Positions 42,941-52,562 are shown, numbered from the stretch's first letter. The stretch: 64,000 bases of DNA from Alishewanella tabrizica (GCF_014652375.1 NZ_BMYR01000002.1:310001-374000); one strand, 5' to 3'. Notes: a model not told the origin generated them from the sequence alone. Numbers and translations: made by a program.

Positions 42941-45900
42941 TTAGGAGGTCGGCGGATTCACGGCAAACTGTTCCGTACCCAGTAGGGCGAGTAACTGCGC
43001 TGCAGGTAGGGGCCTACTAAATAAGAAGCCTTGAATTAAAAAACAGCTACGTTTATTGAAGAAAGCTAATTGCTGCTCGGTTTCTACCCCTTCAGCGACA
43101 CAATATAAACCTAAGCTATTTGCCATACTTAACATGGCTTCGATAATGGTCTCATCATTATGATCAATACCGATATCCTGCACAAAACTACGATCAATTT
43201 TTATCGCATCTAAGGGCAGCTCTTTCAAATATTTGAGTGAGGAGTAGCCCGTGCCAAAGTCATCCAGTGCCAGTTTAATCCCCGAATCACTCAATGATTG
43301 CATGGTATGCACTGCACTTTGCTGATCGCGCATCAGAGCACTCTCGGTGATTTCAAAGCGTAAACAAGGACAAGGCAGCTGATATTTTTTGAGTAAGGCC
43401 AGCACGGTTTCTGCCAGAGCGGGTTGCTCTAAATGTTGGGTTGAAAGATTCACCGATACGTAAAGTTCATAACCGGCAGCACGCCAGCGCGCAACATCGG
43501 CTAATGCTCGCTCCAGGAGCTGTTGTGTCATATTAACAATTAAGCGTAAATCTTCTGCCAAAGGAATAAATTCGGCAGGCGAGATCATGCCCTCTGAACT
43601 TTGCCAACGTAATAACACTTCTACCCCGACAATGCTTTGGTGTGCACTGTCTATGATCGGTTGGTAATAATTTACAAATTCTTGTTGTTGTAACGCTTTA
43701 CGCAGTCGCGTTTCTCTGGCGAGTTGCATGTGCGCTTTTTCATTCATTTCTTTAATAAAGAATTGGAAGTTATTACGACCTGCTTCTTTGGCATGATACA
43801 TCGCCACATCAGCATGTTTCATTAATTCAGTCCCGTTGAGTGCGTCATCGGGATAAACGGCAATACCAATGCTGGGCGATACGCCAACACTGTCGGAACC
43901 CAATTGCATGGGTTCACTGATCACGGTAAGCATTTTACGGGCAACATGGCTGATATTATTATTATTTTTATAACCCTCTAACAAAATAACAAACTCATCT
44001 CCCCCTAAGCGTGCCACAGTATCACTGTCACGTAGGGTAAGTTTTAAACGCCGAGCCACTTCTTTAAGCATTAAATCGCCAATATCGTGGCCCAGAGAAT
44101 CGTTAATATGCTTAAATTTATCTAAATCAATAAAACACAGCGCAAGAGAACGTTGTTGGCGTTTGGCTTGCTCAATACCATGTTGAATACGATCCATTAA
44201 TAAAGCGCGGTTAGGTAACCCTGTTAATGCATCATAATTGGCTAAATAACGTAATTCGTCTTCTGCCGCTTTTTGAGCAGTGATATCCGTAAACACCAAC
44301 ACAAAAAAAGTCACATCTTGTTGGCCAACGGCACTGACATTAATTAATGTCGGGCGCTCACGGCCATCAGGGGTAATCACCTGTTCTTCGCCCTGCCAAT
44401 GCTGTCCCGTTACCAATTCTTTGAGCAGCTTTGTGTAAAACCGTCGGCGCACGAGACTGATGCCTAAATGATGACTTCTTGGGCTATCTAAATAGGGCTC
44501 AATTCCGCCAAATGCTTGGCAAAACGAGTGGTTAGCAGCAATTACTCGTTGGCGATTGTCTAATATGACGACCCAATCTCGGGTTTGCTGAAAGGCTTCA
44601 CCAAATAAACGTGCCTTTTCTTCATTGGCTTTGGTCTCGGTAATATTGCTGTAAGTCCCCAGTATTTTTAAGGGCGCCTGTTGTTCATCCAGTTCAGTGA
44701 CCCGACCTTGATCTCGGAACCAAAGCCAACGGCCATCTTTATGACGCATGCGATAAGTAAGATCAAACCACTGATCAGGTTGTTTCAGTAAGCGCTGCCA
44801 ATGTTGCTCAAATTCTGGCAAATCGTCAGGATGAATTAGCGAGCAATGTTGTTGCCAAGTAATGGTGTGCATCAGTTCATTGGTGCCCAACATACGTGGT
44901 AGCCGACTTGAGACTAAGGCGTGATTATGAGCCGACCATTCAAAAACACCGCTATTTACCGATGTTAATGCTTGCGTTAAGCGTTGCTCACTGGTTTTAA
45001 CTTGTAAATGTGCTTGTTTTAACAGAAATTGTTGTTGTTGCCGCTTGCGCCAATAACTCCAAGCAATACTGCCAAGCAATAACAGGTAGCACAGATAGGC
45101 TAGCGGTGAGCGCCAAAGAGGTGGCGCAATATACAGCTGCAGTGTAGCGGGTTCACTTTCTTGCTGGGTGAGCGGATGAATTGCTACTACATTAAAGTCA
45201 TAGGTTCCAGGCGGTAATTGGGGGAAAATGACTTGGCTGTCAAATTGCGCAGGATAATGATTATTTTGTTTACCACTTAACCAAAAGCGATAAGCAATTT
45301 TATGATTATTATGAAAGCTCATGGCACTAAAACTGAGTTTTAAGCCGGTATCATTATGCGATAAAGTAAACTGCCGATTATTTAAAAAACCATGCACGGC
45401 GCGTGGTTGGCCCGCTAACACAGAAAAATCGGTGATCACCACGTTTAAATTGTCTTGGGTATGCAGTAGCTTGTCAGGCGTCACGGTCACGGCGCCGCGT
45501 ATCCCGCCGAACACAATACGACCGTCTTCTAATACGGCTGCCGCGCCATCATTAAAGTCGTTATAGGCTAAGCCATCGGCTTTACTAAAATAGTCGATTT
45601 GCAACGTTATTGGATCTAAACGTGCAAGTCCTTCTCGTGAAGAAAACCAAATAAAACCCGCGTGATCTAATCGTAAAGAAAAGACTTCATTGCTGCGTAA
45701 TCGATTATCTACAGAAAAAGTATGTATTAGGTTAAAGGTATCGGTTTGAAAACCAAGTAAACCAACACCTTGCATGCCGATCCACAAGGTACCGTGTTGA
45801 TCATATAGCATACTTGTAGCATAGCGATTGAGCTGTGGGAGATAGTCTGCATGTTGATACAGTAGTGTTAAGTCACCGTTATTCGGTTCAAAGCGCCACA

Positions 45901-47440
45901 ATTGATCTGCTGCACTGAGTAACCAGCTTTTATCCTTTAGTTGTCCTAAAATACTGCCAAAATGTAAATTAGGGAGGTGCTGGTTTAATGGCGCTATAGG
46001 GGATATCTGACCGCTTGAGGGCTCATAGCGGTAAAAGTGCTTTTGTTGTTTGATAATCAGCGTACCACGCTCGGTATCAAAGTATTGTGCTCGTGCTTCT
46101 GGACCAAGCAGTGCTGCCGTTGCAGCATCTTGCGTTATGGGTAAAACGAGTTCTTTCTTATTTAAATCAAAAGCATGAATGCCTGTAATTGTCGTAAGCC
46201 AGAGGATGTTATTCGGTGCTGCAACCACATGGCTGATATTACCAGCATGCCACATTTGATTGGGCTGACTATTGACTAAAAATGTACTTATCGTTTGCTC
46301 GGTTAAATCTACACGGTTTAAGCCATTAGTGGTTGCTAACCACAGTGCCCGATCATCAGGCCAAATATGGGTAATATTATTACTACTTAATTCGTTAGGC
46401 TGCTTTGTTAATTGTTGAAAGGCTTGGCTTTTAGGATGCCAATAAAACGCGCCTTCTGAACGGTTTGCTAACCATATTCCCCCGTTAGTATCGTGGTTAA
46501 AATCAACAATAGTGTGGTCCAATAACATAGGATTATCACGAAAACTAAGGATCTCCTCTGTTTGCCCGTTAGCGTTTAGGTGATAGAGCCCGATATCGGT
46601 GGCCGCATGTAATTGATCAGCAACCGTTGCCAAATGCCAGATGTTACGTTCTGCCAGTACGTGTTTAGGTGCATACGACTGCCCTTGTTCGAGGTAGGCT
46701 TGTATTCCTGCAACCGGCATTTTAAATAGGCCCGATACCGTGCCAACGTACAAATATTCATTATCAAGAAACAGCGACTTGGTATGGAGTTGATCAGGCG
46801 TGGGCTGATTAATAGAGTGAGGTAAATGGGGAAGATACTGATGTTTACCGTTTTGCATATTGTAATGAATAACACCGTTAAAAGTGGCAATAAACAGGTG
46901 CTGTTGCGATAACAATAGATAGCGTATCCAACCCTTAGGATGGCCAATAGAGCTTAGATCAAAAATTTTGGTCAGCTGTCGATCTGTGATGCGAAGTTTA
47001 TAAACGGCTTGATTAACGACAAACAACAAATGATCCGTATCGTACTCTATTACGGCTAAAATGGTCGATTCATATGGATGGCCTGATTCACGTGGCGCTG
47101 TAACAAACAGATCAAACCTACCTGCAGCGGCATCATACAAATATAATCCTGTATTATCTGCGCTTAACCAGAGTCGGCCTTGACTGTCTTCTAAAATATC
47201 ATTGAATGAAATTTCTGATAAGCGATAATCTTTAGTATGCAATTCAATGATTTGGTTACCATCGTAGCGATTGATACCGCCTGCAGTAGCTATCCACAAA
47301 AAACCTTGCTTATCAATATGCAAATCTCGCACAGCGCCTTGTGAGAGGCCATGCTCTGGCGTCAATGGCAGCATGATCGACCTTGCATTGACTGCAAAGA
47401 TACTGCAAAGCAGTAAAAGCAAAAAGCTAAGCCATCTCAC
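42941..47440 (-). CDS. Large beta-propeller sensor with PAS, GGDEF and EAL domains
   Basis: This is a 1499-residue membrane c-di-GMP signalling protein. A signal peptide (1-19) is followed by a periplasmic two-component-regulator-type beta-propeller of about 680 residues with repeats such as DSQGRLWLSADNTGLYLYD. A Y_Y_Y domain (about 695-775, ending LPPGTYDFNVVAIHP) and one membrane helix (about 785-803) come next. The cytoplasmic part has two PAS domains (about 830-945 and 955-1065), a GGDEF domain with the intact motif at 1146-1150 (RLGGDEFVILL) and an EAL domain whose signature reads EVLLRW from Glu1274. NLSTQHLE, EITESALM, LDDFGTGYSS, IKIDRSF and VAEGVET are all present. Both synthesis and hydrolysis of c-di-GMP look possible. 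The ligand is unknown. Confidence 0.93.
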   Translation of the reverse strand: MRWLSFLLLLLCSIFAVNARSIMLPLTPEHGLSQGAVRDLHIDKQGFLWIATAGGINRYDGNQIIELHTKDYRLSEISFNDILEDSQGRLWLSADNTGLYLYDAAAGRFDLFVTAPRESGHPYESTILAVIEYDTDHLLFVVNQAVYKLRITDRQLTKIFDLSSIGHPKGWIRYLLLSQQHLFIATFNGVIHYNMQNGKHQYLPHLPHSINQPTPDQLHTKSLFLDNEYLYVGTVSGLFKMPVAGIQAYLEQGQSYAPKHVLAERNIWHLATVADQLHAATDIGLYHLNANGQTEEILSFRDNPMLLDHTIVDFNHDTNGGIWLANRSEGAFYWHPKSQAFQQLTKQPNELSSNNITHIWPDDRALWLATTNGLNRVDLTEQTISTFLVNSQPNQMWHAGNISHVVAAPNNILWLTTITGIHAFDLNKKELVLPITQDAATAALLGPEARAQYFDTERGTLIIKQQKHFYRYEPSSGQISPIAPLNQHLPNLHFGSILGQLKDKSWLLSAADQLWRFEPNNGDLTLLYQHADYLPQLNRYATSMLYDQHGTLWIGMQGVGLLGFQTDTFNLIHTFSVDNRLRSNEVFSLRLDHAGFIWFSSREGLARLDPITLQIDYFSKADGLAYNDFNDGAAAVLEDGRIVFGGIRGAVTVTPDKLLHTQDNLNVVITDFSVLAGQPRAVHGFLNNRQFTLSHNDTGLKLSFSAMSFHNNHKIAYRFWLSGKQNNHYPAQFDSQVIFPQLPPGTYDFNVVAIHPLTQQESEPATLQLYIAPPLWRSPLAYLCYLLLLGSIAWSYWRKRQQQQFLLKQAHLQVKTSEQRLTQALTSVNSGVFEWSAHNHALVSSRLPRMLGTNELMHTITWQQHCSLIHPDDLPEFEQHWQRLLKQPDQWFDLTYRMRHKDGRWLWFRDQGRVTELDEQQAPLKILGTYSNITETKANEEKARLFGEAFQQTRDWVVILDNRQRVIAANHSFCQAFGGIEPYLDSPRSHHLGISLVRRRFYTKLLKELVTGQHWQGEEQVITPDGRERPTLINVSAVGQQDVTFFVLVFTDITAQKAAEDELRYLANYDALTGLPNRALLMDRIQHGIEQAKRQQRSLALCFIDLDKFKHINDSLGHDIGDLMLKEVARRLKLTLRDSDTVARLGGDEFVILLEGYKNNNNISHVARKMLTVISEPMQLGSDSVGVSPSIGIAVYPDDALNGTELMKHADVAMYHAKEAGRNNFQFFIKEMNEKAHMQLARETRLRKALQQQEFVNYYQPIIDSAHQSIVGVEVLLRWQSSEGMISPAEFIPLAEDLRLIVNMTQQLLERALADVARWRAAGYELYVSVNLSTQHLEQPALAETVLALLKKYQLPCPCLRFEITESALMRDQQSAVHTMQSLSDSGIKLALDDFGTGYSSLKYLKELPLDAIKIDRSFVQDIGIDHNDETIIEAMLSMANSLGLYCVAEGVETEQQLAFFNKRSCFLIQGFLFSRPLPAAQLLALLGTEQFAVNPPTS

Positions 47441-47547
47441 CGGGGAATAAACCTATTTTTTTATTTTAAATAACGCTGTGCAACATATAACGAGCAAGCT
47501 GCTTTTGTCTAGTGGCGATGATTTTATTAGCAAAAGTGCATGAATAA

Positions 47548-48498
47548 CTATTGGCTAAATAAACTGACAGCAACCAGTGCAGAAAGTAGAAGTAAAATAA
47601 GCGTAAACTGATGTTGTTGAAGACGTAATAGCCGATTTAAATCGGCTAAATTGGGTTCGTTTGTTTGCTGTAATCGGATACGTCTTACCAACTGCTGTTG
47701 GTAATAAAGCGGACCGACCAAACTCACGTGTAGCGTGCGACTGACATGTTGTAAAAGCCATAATTTTGTCAGGGGCAATGGCTGCCCTTCAGAGGGAGCA
47801 GGAAGCGGGGCGGCGGTGTGTGTTTTCAGGCTTTGTAAACGGTATAACAGGGCGCTGAGGCTATAAGGTATTGCACATAAGAGCGCATGTAAACGACATG
47901 CCGCTTGTCCAAAATATTGATAAGTCGTTAACTTTACAGACCATTGTTGGCTGGCAATTTGGCAAAGCCGATAGCAAAGTAATCCCATGGCACCGGCGAT
48001 GAGGTACCAAAATACCATTGCTATAATGTGTTGGCTAAATCTTAAGGTGAGGCTTTCAATTATTGCTTTAATCAAACCCAGTTGACTAAGCGGTTTGGTA
48101 TCGCGTAAAAGCAAAAGTCGGGCTTGGGTGCGCGCCAAACTGAGTAAGGATTTATCTAGGTTTTGCCCGATACGCTGCGCCTGTGCTTGGTAAAGCTGCC
48201 AATTACTACAACATAATAAGACGATGGCATCAATTAATAGCGACCAACTGGCTAAAAGGTAGGTGCAGGCCAACAGGATCATCGGCAAACCCACCGCTAA
48301 AAGCAGTGCCATGACACCGGAAGTGTGTTGTTGCATCGTTGTTCGAGATAAGTTTAGATGCACTTTTGCCGCTAAAGCCTGACAAAACAACGCAAAAAAA
48401 CTCAGGGGATGATACGCCAATGGAATAGGAATAATGCGACCACATAGCATTGCTGCAATAAGCAGCAATGCTGATAACGAAAAATCAGAAAACACCAT
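47548..48498 (-). CDS. CobD/CbiB-like membrane protein
   Basis: This 316-residue inner-membrane protein has about five to six helices and resembles CbiB/CobD, the adenosylcobinamide-phosphate synthase of cobalamin assembly. Family-like features are the P-x-x-YHPLSFFA opening, the helix-rich N-terminal half and the QYFGQAACRLHALLCAIPYSLSALLY segment matching the conserved RLD-x-x-NY/P-x-R-L/A region of CbiB. It lacks several strongly conserved residues of true CbiB, and no cobalamin genes are nearby. It starts 8 nt upstream of the end of the sister gene mtnN's neighbourhood, so it is probably cotranscribed after mtnN. Function is uncertain. Confidence 0.65.
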   Translation of the reverse strand: MVFSDFSLSALLLIAAMLCGRIIPIPLAYHPLSFFALFCQALAAKVHLNLSRTTMQQHTSGVMALLLAVGLPMILLACTYLLASWSLLIDAIVLLCCSNWQLYQAQAQRIGQNLDKSLLSLARTQARLLLLRDTKPLSQLGLIKAIIESLTLRFSQHIIAMVFWYLIAGAMGLLCYRLCQIASQQWSVKLTTYQYFGQAACRLHALLCAIPYSLSALLYRLQSLKTHTAAPLPAPSEGQPLPLTKLWLLQHVSRTLHVSLVGPLYYQQQLVRRIRLQQTNEPNLADLNRLLRLQQHQFTLILLLLSALVAVSLFSQ

Positions 48499-48506
48499 GG
48501 CGTCGC

Positions 48507-49217
48507 TTATAAATTAAGCTCCGCAATGGCACCTAATAATTCGACGACCATCGCCGAGCTATTTTTTGAAGCCACAGCAAGGTAGGCTTCAAAGGATTCT
48601 GGCGATTCTTTACCCGCAATATCACTTAAACTGCGGATCACGACAAAAGGCGTGTTAAGCATGTGGCAGCTTTGGGCAATTGCTGCGCCTTCCATTTCTA
48701 CGGCAAGCATTGTGGGGAATTGTTGCCGAGTAAGGGCGATGCGAGCAGGATCACACATAAAACTATCGCCCGTGGCGATGAGCCCTTTTTTGGTTTTGCA
48801 ATAGCCTAAAGCGGCAATACTTTGCTCGGCAGCCGCTATCAAAGCGGGGTGGGCAAGATACGCCGCTGGCATTTGAGGAACTTGGCCAAGTTCGTAGCCA
48901 AAAGCGGTTACATCAACATCATGATGTCTCACTTCAGTACTAATGACGACATCGCCAACATTAAGTTCCGGATCAAAACCACCTGCCGAACCGGTATTTA
49001 TTACGCAATCAGGTTTAAATTGAGTAATCATTAACGTTGTAGCGACAGCTGATGCGACTTTACCAATTCCTGACTGAACCACGACAACATTTTTACCGGC
49101 TAAGGTGCCAAGATAAAAAACAAAGCCTCCCAGCTGTTCAGTGCGGCTTTGTTGTAATTGTTGTTTCAAGAGCGCGATCTCCGGTTCCATCGCGCCAATA
49201 ATACCGATAAGTTGCAT
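48507..49217 (-). CDS. mtnN: 5'-Methylthioadenosine/S-adenosylhomocysteine nucleosidase
   Basis: MtnN cleaves methylthioadenosine and S-adenosylhomocysteine, recycling products of SAM-dependent reactions and feeding methionine salvage. The protein has 236 residues (E. coli 232). The opening IGIIGAMEPEIALL contains the catalytic Glu, the phosphorylase-like core GSAGGFDPELNVGDVVIS is intact, and VEMEGAAIAQ and IRSLSDIAGKESPESF provide the substrate Glu and catalytic Asp. It is the first gene of a probable two-gene operon with the CbiB-like membrane protein, 8 nt downstream. Confidence 0.97.
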   Translation of the reverse strand: MQLIGIIGAMEPEIALLKQQLQQSRTEQLGGFVFYLGTLAGKNVVVVQSGIGKVASAVATTLMITQFKPDCVINTGSAGGFDPELNVGDVVISTEVRHHDVDVTAFGYELGQVPQMPAAYLAHPALIAAAEQSIAALGYCKTKKGLIATGDSFMCDPARIALTRQQFPTMLAVEMEGAAIAQSCHMLNTPFVVIRSLSDIAGKESPESFEAYLAVASKNSSAMVVELLGAIAELNL

Positions 49218-49371
49218 GAGCCAGCCTCAACGAATGTCGTTAAATAAGTTTAAAACAAGATTATATACGTAATTACACTGCACGAGAATCCGTAACCGAG
49301 GCTAGTTTAGTGCTAAAGCATAAATAACAGTGAAGCAGGCAAGCCATCTATCAGCTGGCCTGCCTACTGCA

Positions 49372-50253
49372 TTATTGATGCAAATTAATGGTGGCTGCAG
49401 CGTGTCCTGACGTTAATTTGCCTTGCTGATAATCGCGAATAGCTTGCTCAATTTCTGTCATGCTGTTCATCACAAAGGGACCATATTGGACGATTGGCTC
49501 ACGGATGGGTTTTGCTGCCAATACCAGAAATTTAGCTGCGTGGTGGGCAAACACGGTTACGGTTCCTTCCGTGGTAAGAACCGCCGCATGGTGCTCAGCG
49601 ATATGCGAGCTTGCATCAGAACCTAATTGTACTGAACCTTCATAGGGGTAAAGTAACGCATTATGACCATCCGTAATGGGAAACGTGATCTGGCTGCCTG
49701 CGGCCAGATGGATATCAAAATACAGCGGCTCAGTGCTTAATCCTTGGATTGGGCCAGCCCATTGCTGCTGCTGATAATGAAATACCCCTGCGATCACTTT
49801 AACACTGATACCTTGTGCCGGTGTTGCCACTGGGATTTGTGCCGGTGTGATGTCAACATAAGCAGCCGCTTTCATTTTTTCCGCCGCAGGGAGATTTAAC
49901 CAAAGCTGAAATCCACGCATTAAGCCTGATTCTTGTTGTGGCATCTCTGAGTGAATAATACCCCGTCCCGCCGTCATCCATTGTACTCCACCGCTGGTTA
50001 GATGACCTTTGTTACCCAAATGGTCTTCGTGCAACATGTGGCCATCCAGCATGTAGGTTACGGTTTCAAATCCTCGGTGTGGGTGAGCCGGAAAACCTGC
50101 GATGTAATCGTTGGCTTGCTCTGATCCAAAACAATCCAACATCAGGAAGGGATCCAGTCGGATTTGCGGTGATTGCCCTAAACTTCGTTTGATTTTTACA
50201 CCTGCGCCATCAGAGACAGTTATCGCCGGTATGAGCTGTTTTAATGAACGCAT
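49372..50253 (-). CDS. Pirin family protein (bicupin)
   Basis: Pirins are iron-binding bicupins; bacterial members such as E. coli YhhW can act as quercetin 2,3-dioxygenases. The 293-residue product has the first cupin with metal ligands in FPAHPHRGFETVTYML and the HSEMP motif (GRGIIHSEMPQQESG), so His, His, His and Glu ligands are present. The C-terminal cupin (about 175-275) is shorter and lacks them, as usual. The ATG at 50253 is chosen because GGGAGG lies 4 nt upstream; a TTG four codons earlier overlaps that ribosome site. It is divergent from the outer-membrane protein gene. Confidence 0.93.
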   Translation of the reverse strand: MRSLKQLIPAITVSDGAGVKIKRSLGQSPQIRLDPFLMLDCFGSEQANDYIAGFPAHPHRGFETVTYMLDGHMLHEDHLGNKGHLTSGGVQWMTAGRGIIHSEMPQQESGLMRGFQLWLNLPAAEKMKAAAYVDITPAQIPVATPAQGISVKVIAGVFHYQQQQWAGPIQGLSTEPLYFDIHLAAGSQITFPITDGHNALLYPYEGSVQLGSDASSHIAEHHAAVLTTEGTVTVFAHHAAKFLVLAAKPIREPIVQYGPFVMNSMTEIEQAIRDYQQGKLTSGHAAATINLHQ

Positions 50254-50439
50254 AGAACCTCCCAAGAGTAATTACAGATATTAAAGCTGAAAAATGCTGA
50301 CAGATAAATGGCAAAATACCCATACTACTCTTCGATATATTAGAAAGGTATGCGGGTTCAGTGACTGTTAAGGCGCATCTAATAGAATGACGACATTGAT
50401 TAAACGCCTTGTCTTGTGGCGAACCCCATGGAGAGTGTT

Positions 50440-50976
50440 ATGAAAAAAATATTAATTGCATCAATCGCTGCGGCGTCTTTGTTCAGTGCAATGAGTCATG
50501 CCGATATTCGCTGGAACACTATTGGCGCTGGTTACAGCGATGCTGCGGGGGATGGCCCCTATATTGAAGGTTCATATTTATTGAGCCCCAGCTTTGTATT
50601 GCATGCTGATTATAGTCGTCAATCTGTGGGCCGAGCAGATTTTAATGTGCTTGATGTTGGCATAAATTATTTGACGAATTTTAAATTGGATTTTGCCCCG
50701 CGTAGCCAAACTTACCTCACGGTTGGGATTGACAGTATTTCTGGTGATGCTGACGAGAGTGGTATCTATGTTGGTGCCGGCGTTAAGCATCCATTAACGC
50801 CTGAAGTCGAGTTGTACACACAAGCAACGTATCATAGCATCGCTGATAATTATGGCAGTTTAGCTGGGGGAATTGCCTATTTTGTTAGTCCAGATTGGGC
50901 GATTCGCAGTAGCATTGCGTTAAACAGCGGAGAGACTAAAAATGAATTTCGTTTTGGTGTAACGTACCAGTTTTAA
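50440..50976 (+). CDS. Small outer-membrane beta-barrel protein
   Basis: This 178-residue exported protein has a signal peptide MKKILIASIAAASLFSAMSHA cut before DIRW (given here as 1-21). The mature part alternates polar and hydrophobic residues in about eight strands and ends with FRFGVTYQF, a terminal Phe typical of barrels recognised by BamA. The ATG at 50440 is chosen over a GTG eight codons upstream because GGAGAG precedes it and it gives a proper signal peptide. No specific ligand or pore function can be assigned; OmpA/OprF-like small barrels and opacity proteins are the closest look-alikes. Confidence 0.82.
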   Translation: MKKILIASIAAASLFSAMSHADIRWNTIGAGYSDAAGDGPYIEGSYLLSPSFVLHADYSRQSVGRADFNVLDVGINYLTNFKLDFAPRSQTYLTVGIDSISGDADESGIYVGAGVKHPLTPEVELYTQATYHSIADNYGSLAGGIAYFVSPDWAIRSSIALNSGETKNEFRFGVTYQF

Positions 50977-51056
50977 ATAGGCGTTGCAGTTGCCTTCAGC
51001 AACTCTTATCATTGAAAAAATGACAAAGGATACGTTTTGCTAGGAGTGACAATCGC

Positions 51057-51401
51057 ATGTTGGACGATTTTTTTATTCAGCTAAGTACTGAGCCGGATTC
51101 GATTAATTTTGCGCAAACCATCGCGGTAATTGATGAACATTATCATTTTACACCGGTTGCTTTTCAAAATGGCGAGCAGCAGAACGCTGCGGGTGAAAAC
51201 AGCGGCTCCTGCAAAGTGTTTGCGTTCGGATTGATGCATCAATTGTCTGCCCCGCAAACCTTACAGTTGTTTGGTGAGTATTATCGTCAGGTAATGGATA
51301 CCCCTAACGGTACGGATCATCAAAATATTCGCAATTTCTTACGTACAGGTTGGCATGGTGTGGTGTTTAGTGCACCCGCGCTACAGTTAAAATCAGGTTA
51401 A
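51057..51401 (+). CDS. HopJ type III effector-family protein
   Basis: This 114-residue cytoplasmic protein belongs to the HopJ family, named after a Pseudomonas syringae effector but widespread in non-pathogens, where its function is unknown. Family features are FAQTIAVIDEHYHFTP, FQNGEQQNAAGENSGSCKVF, FGLMHQLSAPQTL, FGEYYRQVMDTPNGTDHQNI and RNFLRTGWHGVVF, covering almost the whole length. AGGAG lies 10 nt before the ATG. No type III secretion genes are in the window, so an effector role should not be assumed. A bidirectional terminator follows. Confidence 0.92.
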   Translation: MLDDFFIQLSTEPDSINFAQTIAVIDEHYHFTPVAFQNGEQQNAAGENSGSCKVFAFGLMHQLSAPQTLQLFGEYYRQVMDTPNGTDHQNIRNFLRTGWHGVVFSAPALQLKSG

Positions 51402-51429
51402 GAACTTGTCCAGTAGATAGCTAAAAAAT

Positions 51430-51452
51430 AAGGCCAGTTAGCACTGGCCTTA
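51430..51452. terminator. Bidirectional terminator between hopJ and the YjfB-like gene
   Basis: AAGGCCAGT (51430-51438), loop TAGC and ACTGGCCTT (51443-51451) form a perfect stem. Downstream on the + strand is ATTTATTTT and on the - strand ATTTTTTAG, so it can stop transcription from both convergent genes. Confidence 0.85.
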
Positions 51453-51470
51453 TTTATTTTACATGATGCG

Positions 51471-51665
51471 TTATACCATCACATTAATCGTTTGACCAAG
51501 ATTACCAACAGGCTGTGCTGCAGCGGTTTGTTCAACCCCTTGCATGGCACTTTGCACCAATGACATGGCCATTTGTGCTTGTTGATCCTGTTGCTTTTTA
51601 GCCATAACAGCGCCCAACACTTCAAAAGCTTGAGCAGACGCAAGTGCGCCAACGGATTGACTCAT
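51471..51665 (-). CDS. Small YjfB-like protein (putative motility protein family)
   Basis: This 64-residue product begins MSQSVGALASAQAFEVLGAV and ends GNLGQTINVMV. The helical Gln/Ala-rich middle (KKQQDQQAQMAMSLVQSAMQ) and the final GxxxxxxV stretch match the short YjfB-type putative motility protein family. The ATG at 51665 is chosen because GGAGG lies 5 nt upstream; six more codons are open before it. No flagellar genes are near, and the family has no settled function. Family assignment rests on size and pattern, so it is moderate. Confidence 0.7.
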   Translation of the reverse strand: MSQSVGALASAQAFEVLGAVMAKKQQDQQAQMAMSLVQSAMQGVEQTAAAQPVGNLGQTINVMV

Positions 51666-51831
51666 GGAACCTCCTATCAGCAAAACGTCATTTAGTTATC
51701 GGCCAAGATGGCATAAACTTTAGGTGGAGTTATAGTGTTAATGCATTATTTTCGTAAAAAGTGTCAAAAATAATTGAGTGAACAATATCGGCAGAAGGGT
51801 AAGCGTTTTTTTGGGTGAGTATCCTTGGGGT

Positions 51832-51861
51832 GAATGCCGCCTGTTGCAGCAGGCGGCATTC
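51832..51861. repeat. Perfect 12-bp hairpin downstream of the DUF2726 gene
   Basis: GAATGCCGCCTG (51832-51843) and CAGGCGGCATTC (51850-51861) pair fully around TTGCAG. It lies 35 nt beyond the stop of the minus-strand DUF2726 gene. There is no T run on either strand, so Rho-independent termination is doubtful; it may protect the mRNA 3' end. Confidence 0.6.
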
Positions 51862-51896
51862 GATCTTAGCGCGGAGTGACTCATTTCTCCAAAGCG

Positions 51897-52562
51897 TTAA
51901 GAAACTTGGATAAGCGCAGTGGATTGCGCCTTAATTTGTGAATGTGACAAAGCAGGAGCCATCAACTTTCCAACCACAGGGCTATTAGCTGCTACTGTAG
52001 GTTTTAGCGAGCGAATAGGGCGGGTCGGCCCTTTTTTCACTAAGCCTTTCAATAAAGGCTCGGCTTTGGGCGCGGGTTTGCCCAGCTTCATGGCCAAAGC
52101 AGCTTGTAATTCTGTTACGCTATACCCAGCTTTAATACCTATACGAAGATAAGGCACGCCCGCAGCCTCTAACGCGCCACTAACAAACCAATCGGGTACT
52201 GCTTTATGCCCCTCTTTGCTGTGCGTATTAACTAAGTCTAGTACAGCAATAACTTTCATGCTGTCAGGCTCGCACAACACATAGTCTAGGTATTTTGCGT
52301 TTAGCTTTAGTGCGATGCTCCGACGGCTTTTATCTGAGGCCGGTTCGCGCACATCCAGTACATCGGCCAATTTTACTCGGTTTACGATACGATATTCGTT
52401 TTGCACTGCTTTTTCTAACAACCCTAAAAAAGACCGTTCTACCGGACTTAGCAACGCGGGCTTGCGCTGAACTTGAAACGGATTGCTGTTGTCAATAAAA
52501 CGACTGGCAACGAGCGCAATCACGATCACCAGTACCACTAATAACAGCATGATAAATTCCAT
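51897..52562 (-). CDS. Membrane-anchored DUF2726 protein
   Basis: This 221-residue protein has one N-terminal membrane helix (about 4-22, MLLLVVLVIVIALVASRFI) and a cytoplasmic DUF2726 domain (about 35-160). The domain includes LLSPVERSFLGLLEKAV, VKLADVLDV, DYVLCEPDSMKVIAVLDL and YLRIGIKAGYSVTELQAAL. The domain's hydrophobic strand followed by acidic residues (VIAVLDLVN) recalls restriction-like nuclease folds, but no catalytic set is certain. The tail is basic and proline-rich. CGGAGGGG precedes the ATG. Function is unknown. Confidence 0.85.
   Translation of the reverse strand: MEFIMLLLVVLVIVIALVASRFIDNSNPFQVQRKPALLSPVERSFLGLLEKAVQNEYRIVNRVKLADVLDVREPASDKSRRSIALKLNAKYLDYVLCEPDSMKVIAVLDLVNTHSKEGHKAVPDWFVSGALEAAGVPYLRIGIKAGYSVTELQAALAMKLGKPAPKAEPLLKGLVKKGPTRPIRSLKPTVAANSPVVGKLMAPALSHSQIKAQSTALIQVS

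Noticed and set aside
51057-51401. HopJ as evidence of type III secretion
   Set aside because: The family is common in non-pathogens and there are no secretion genes in the window.
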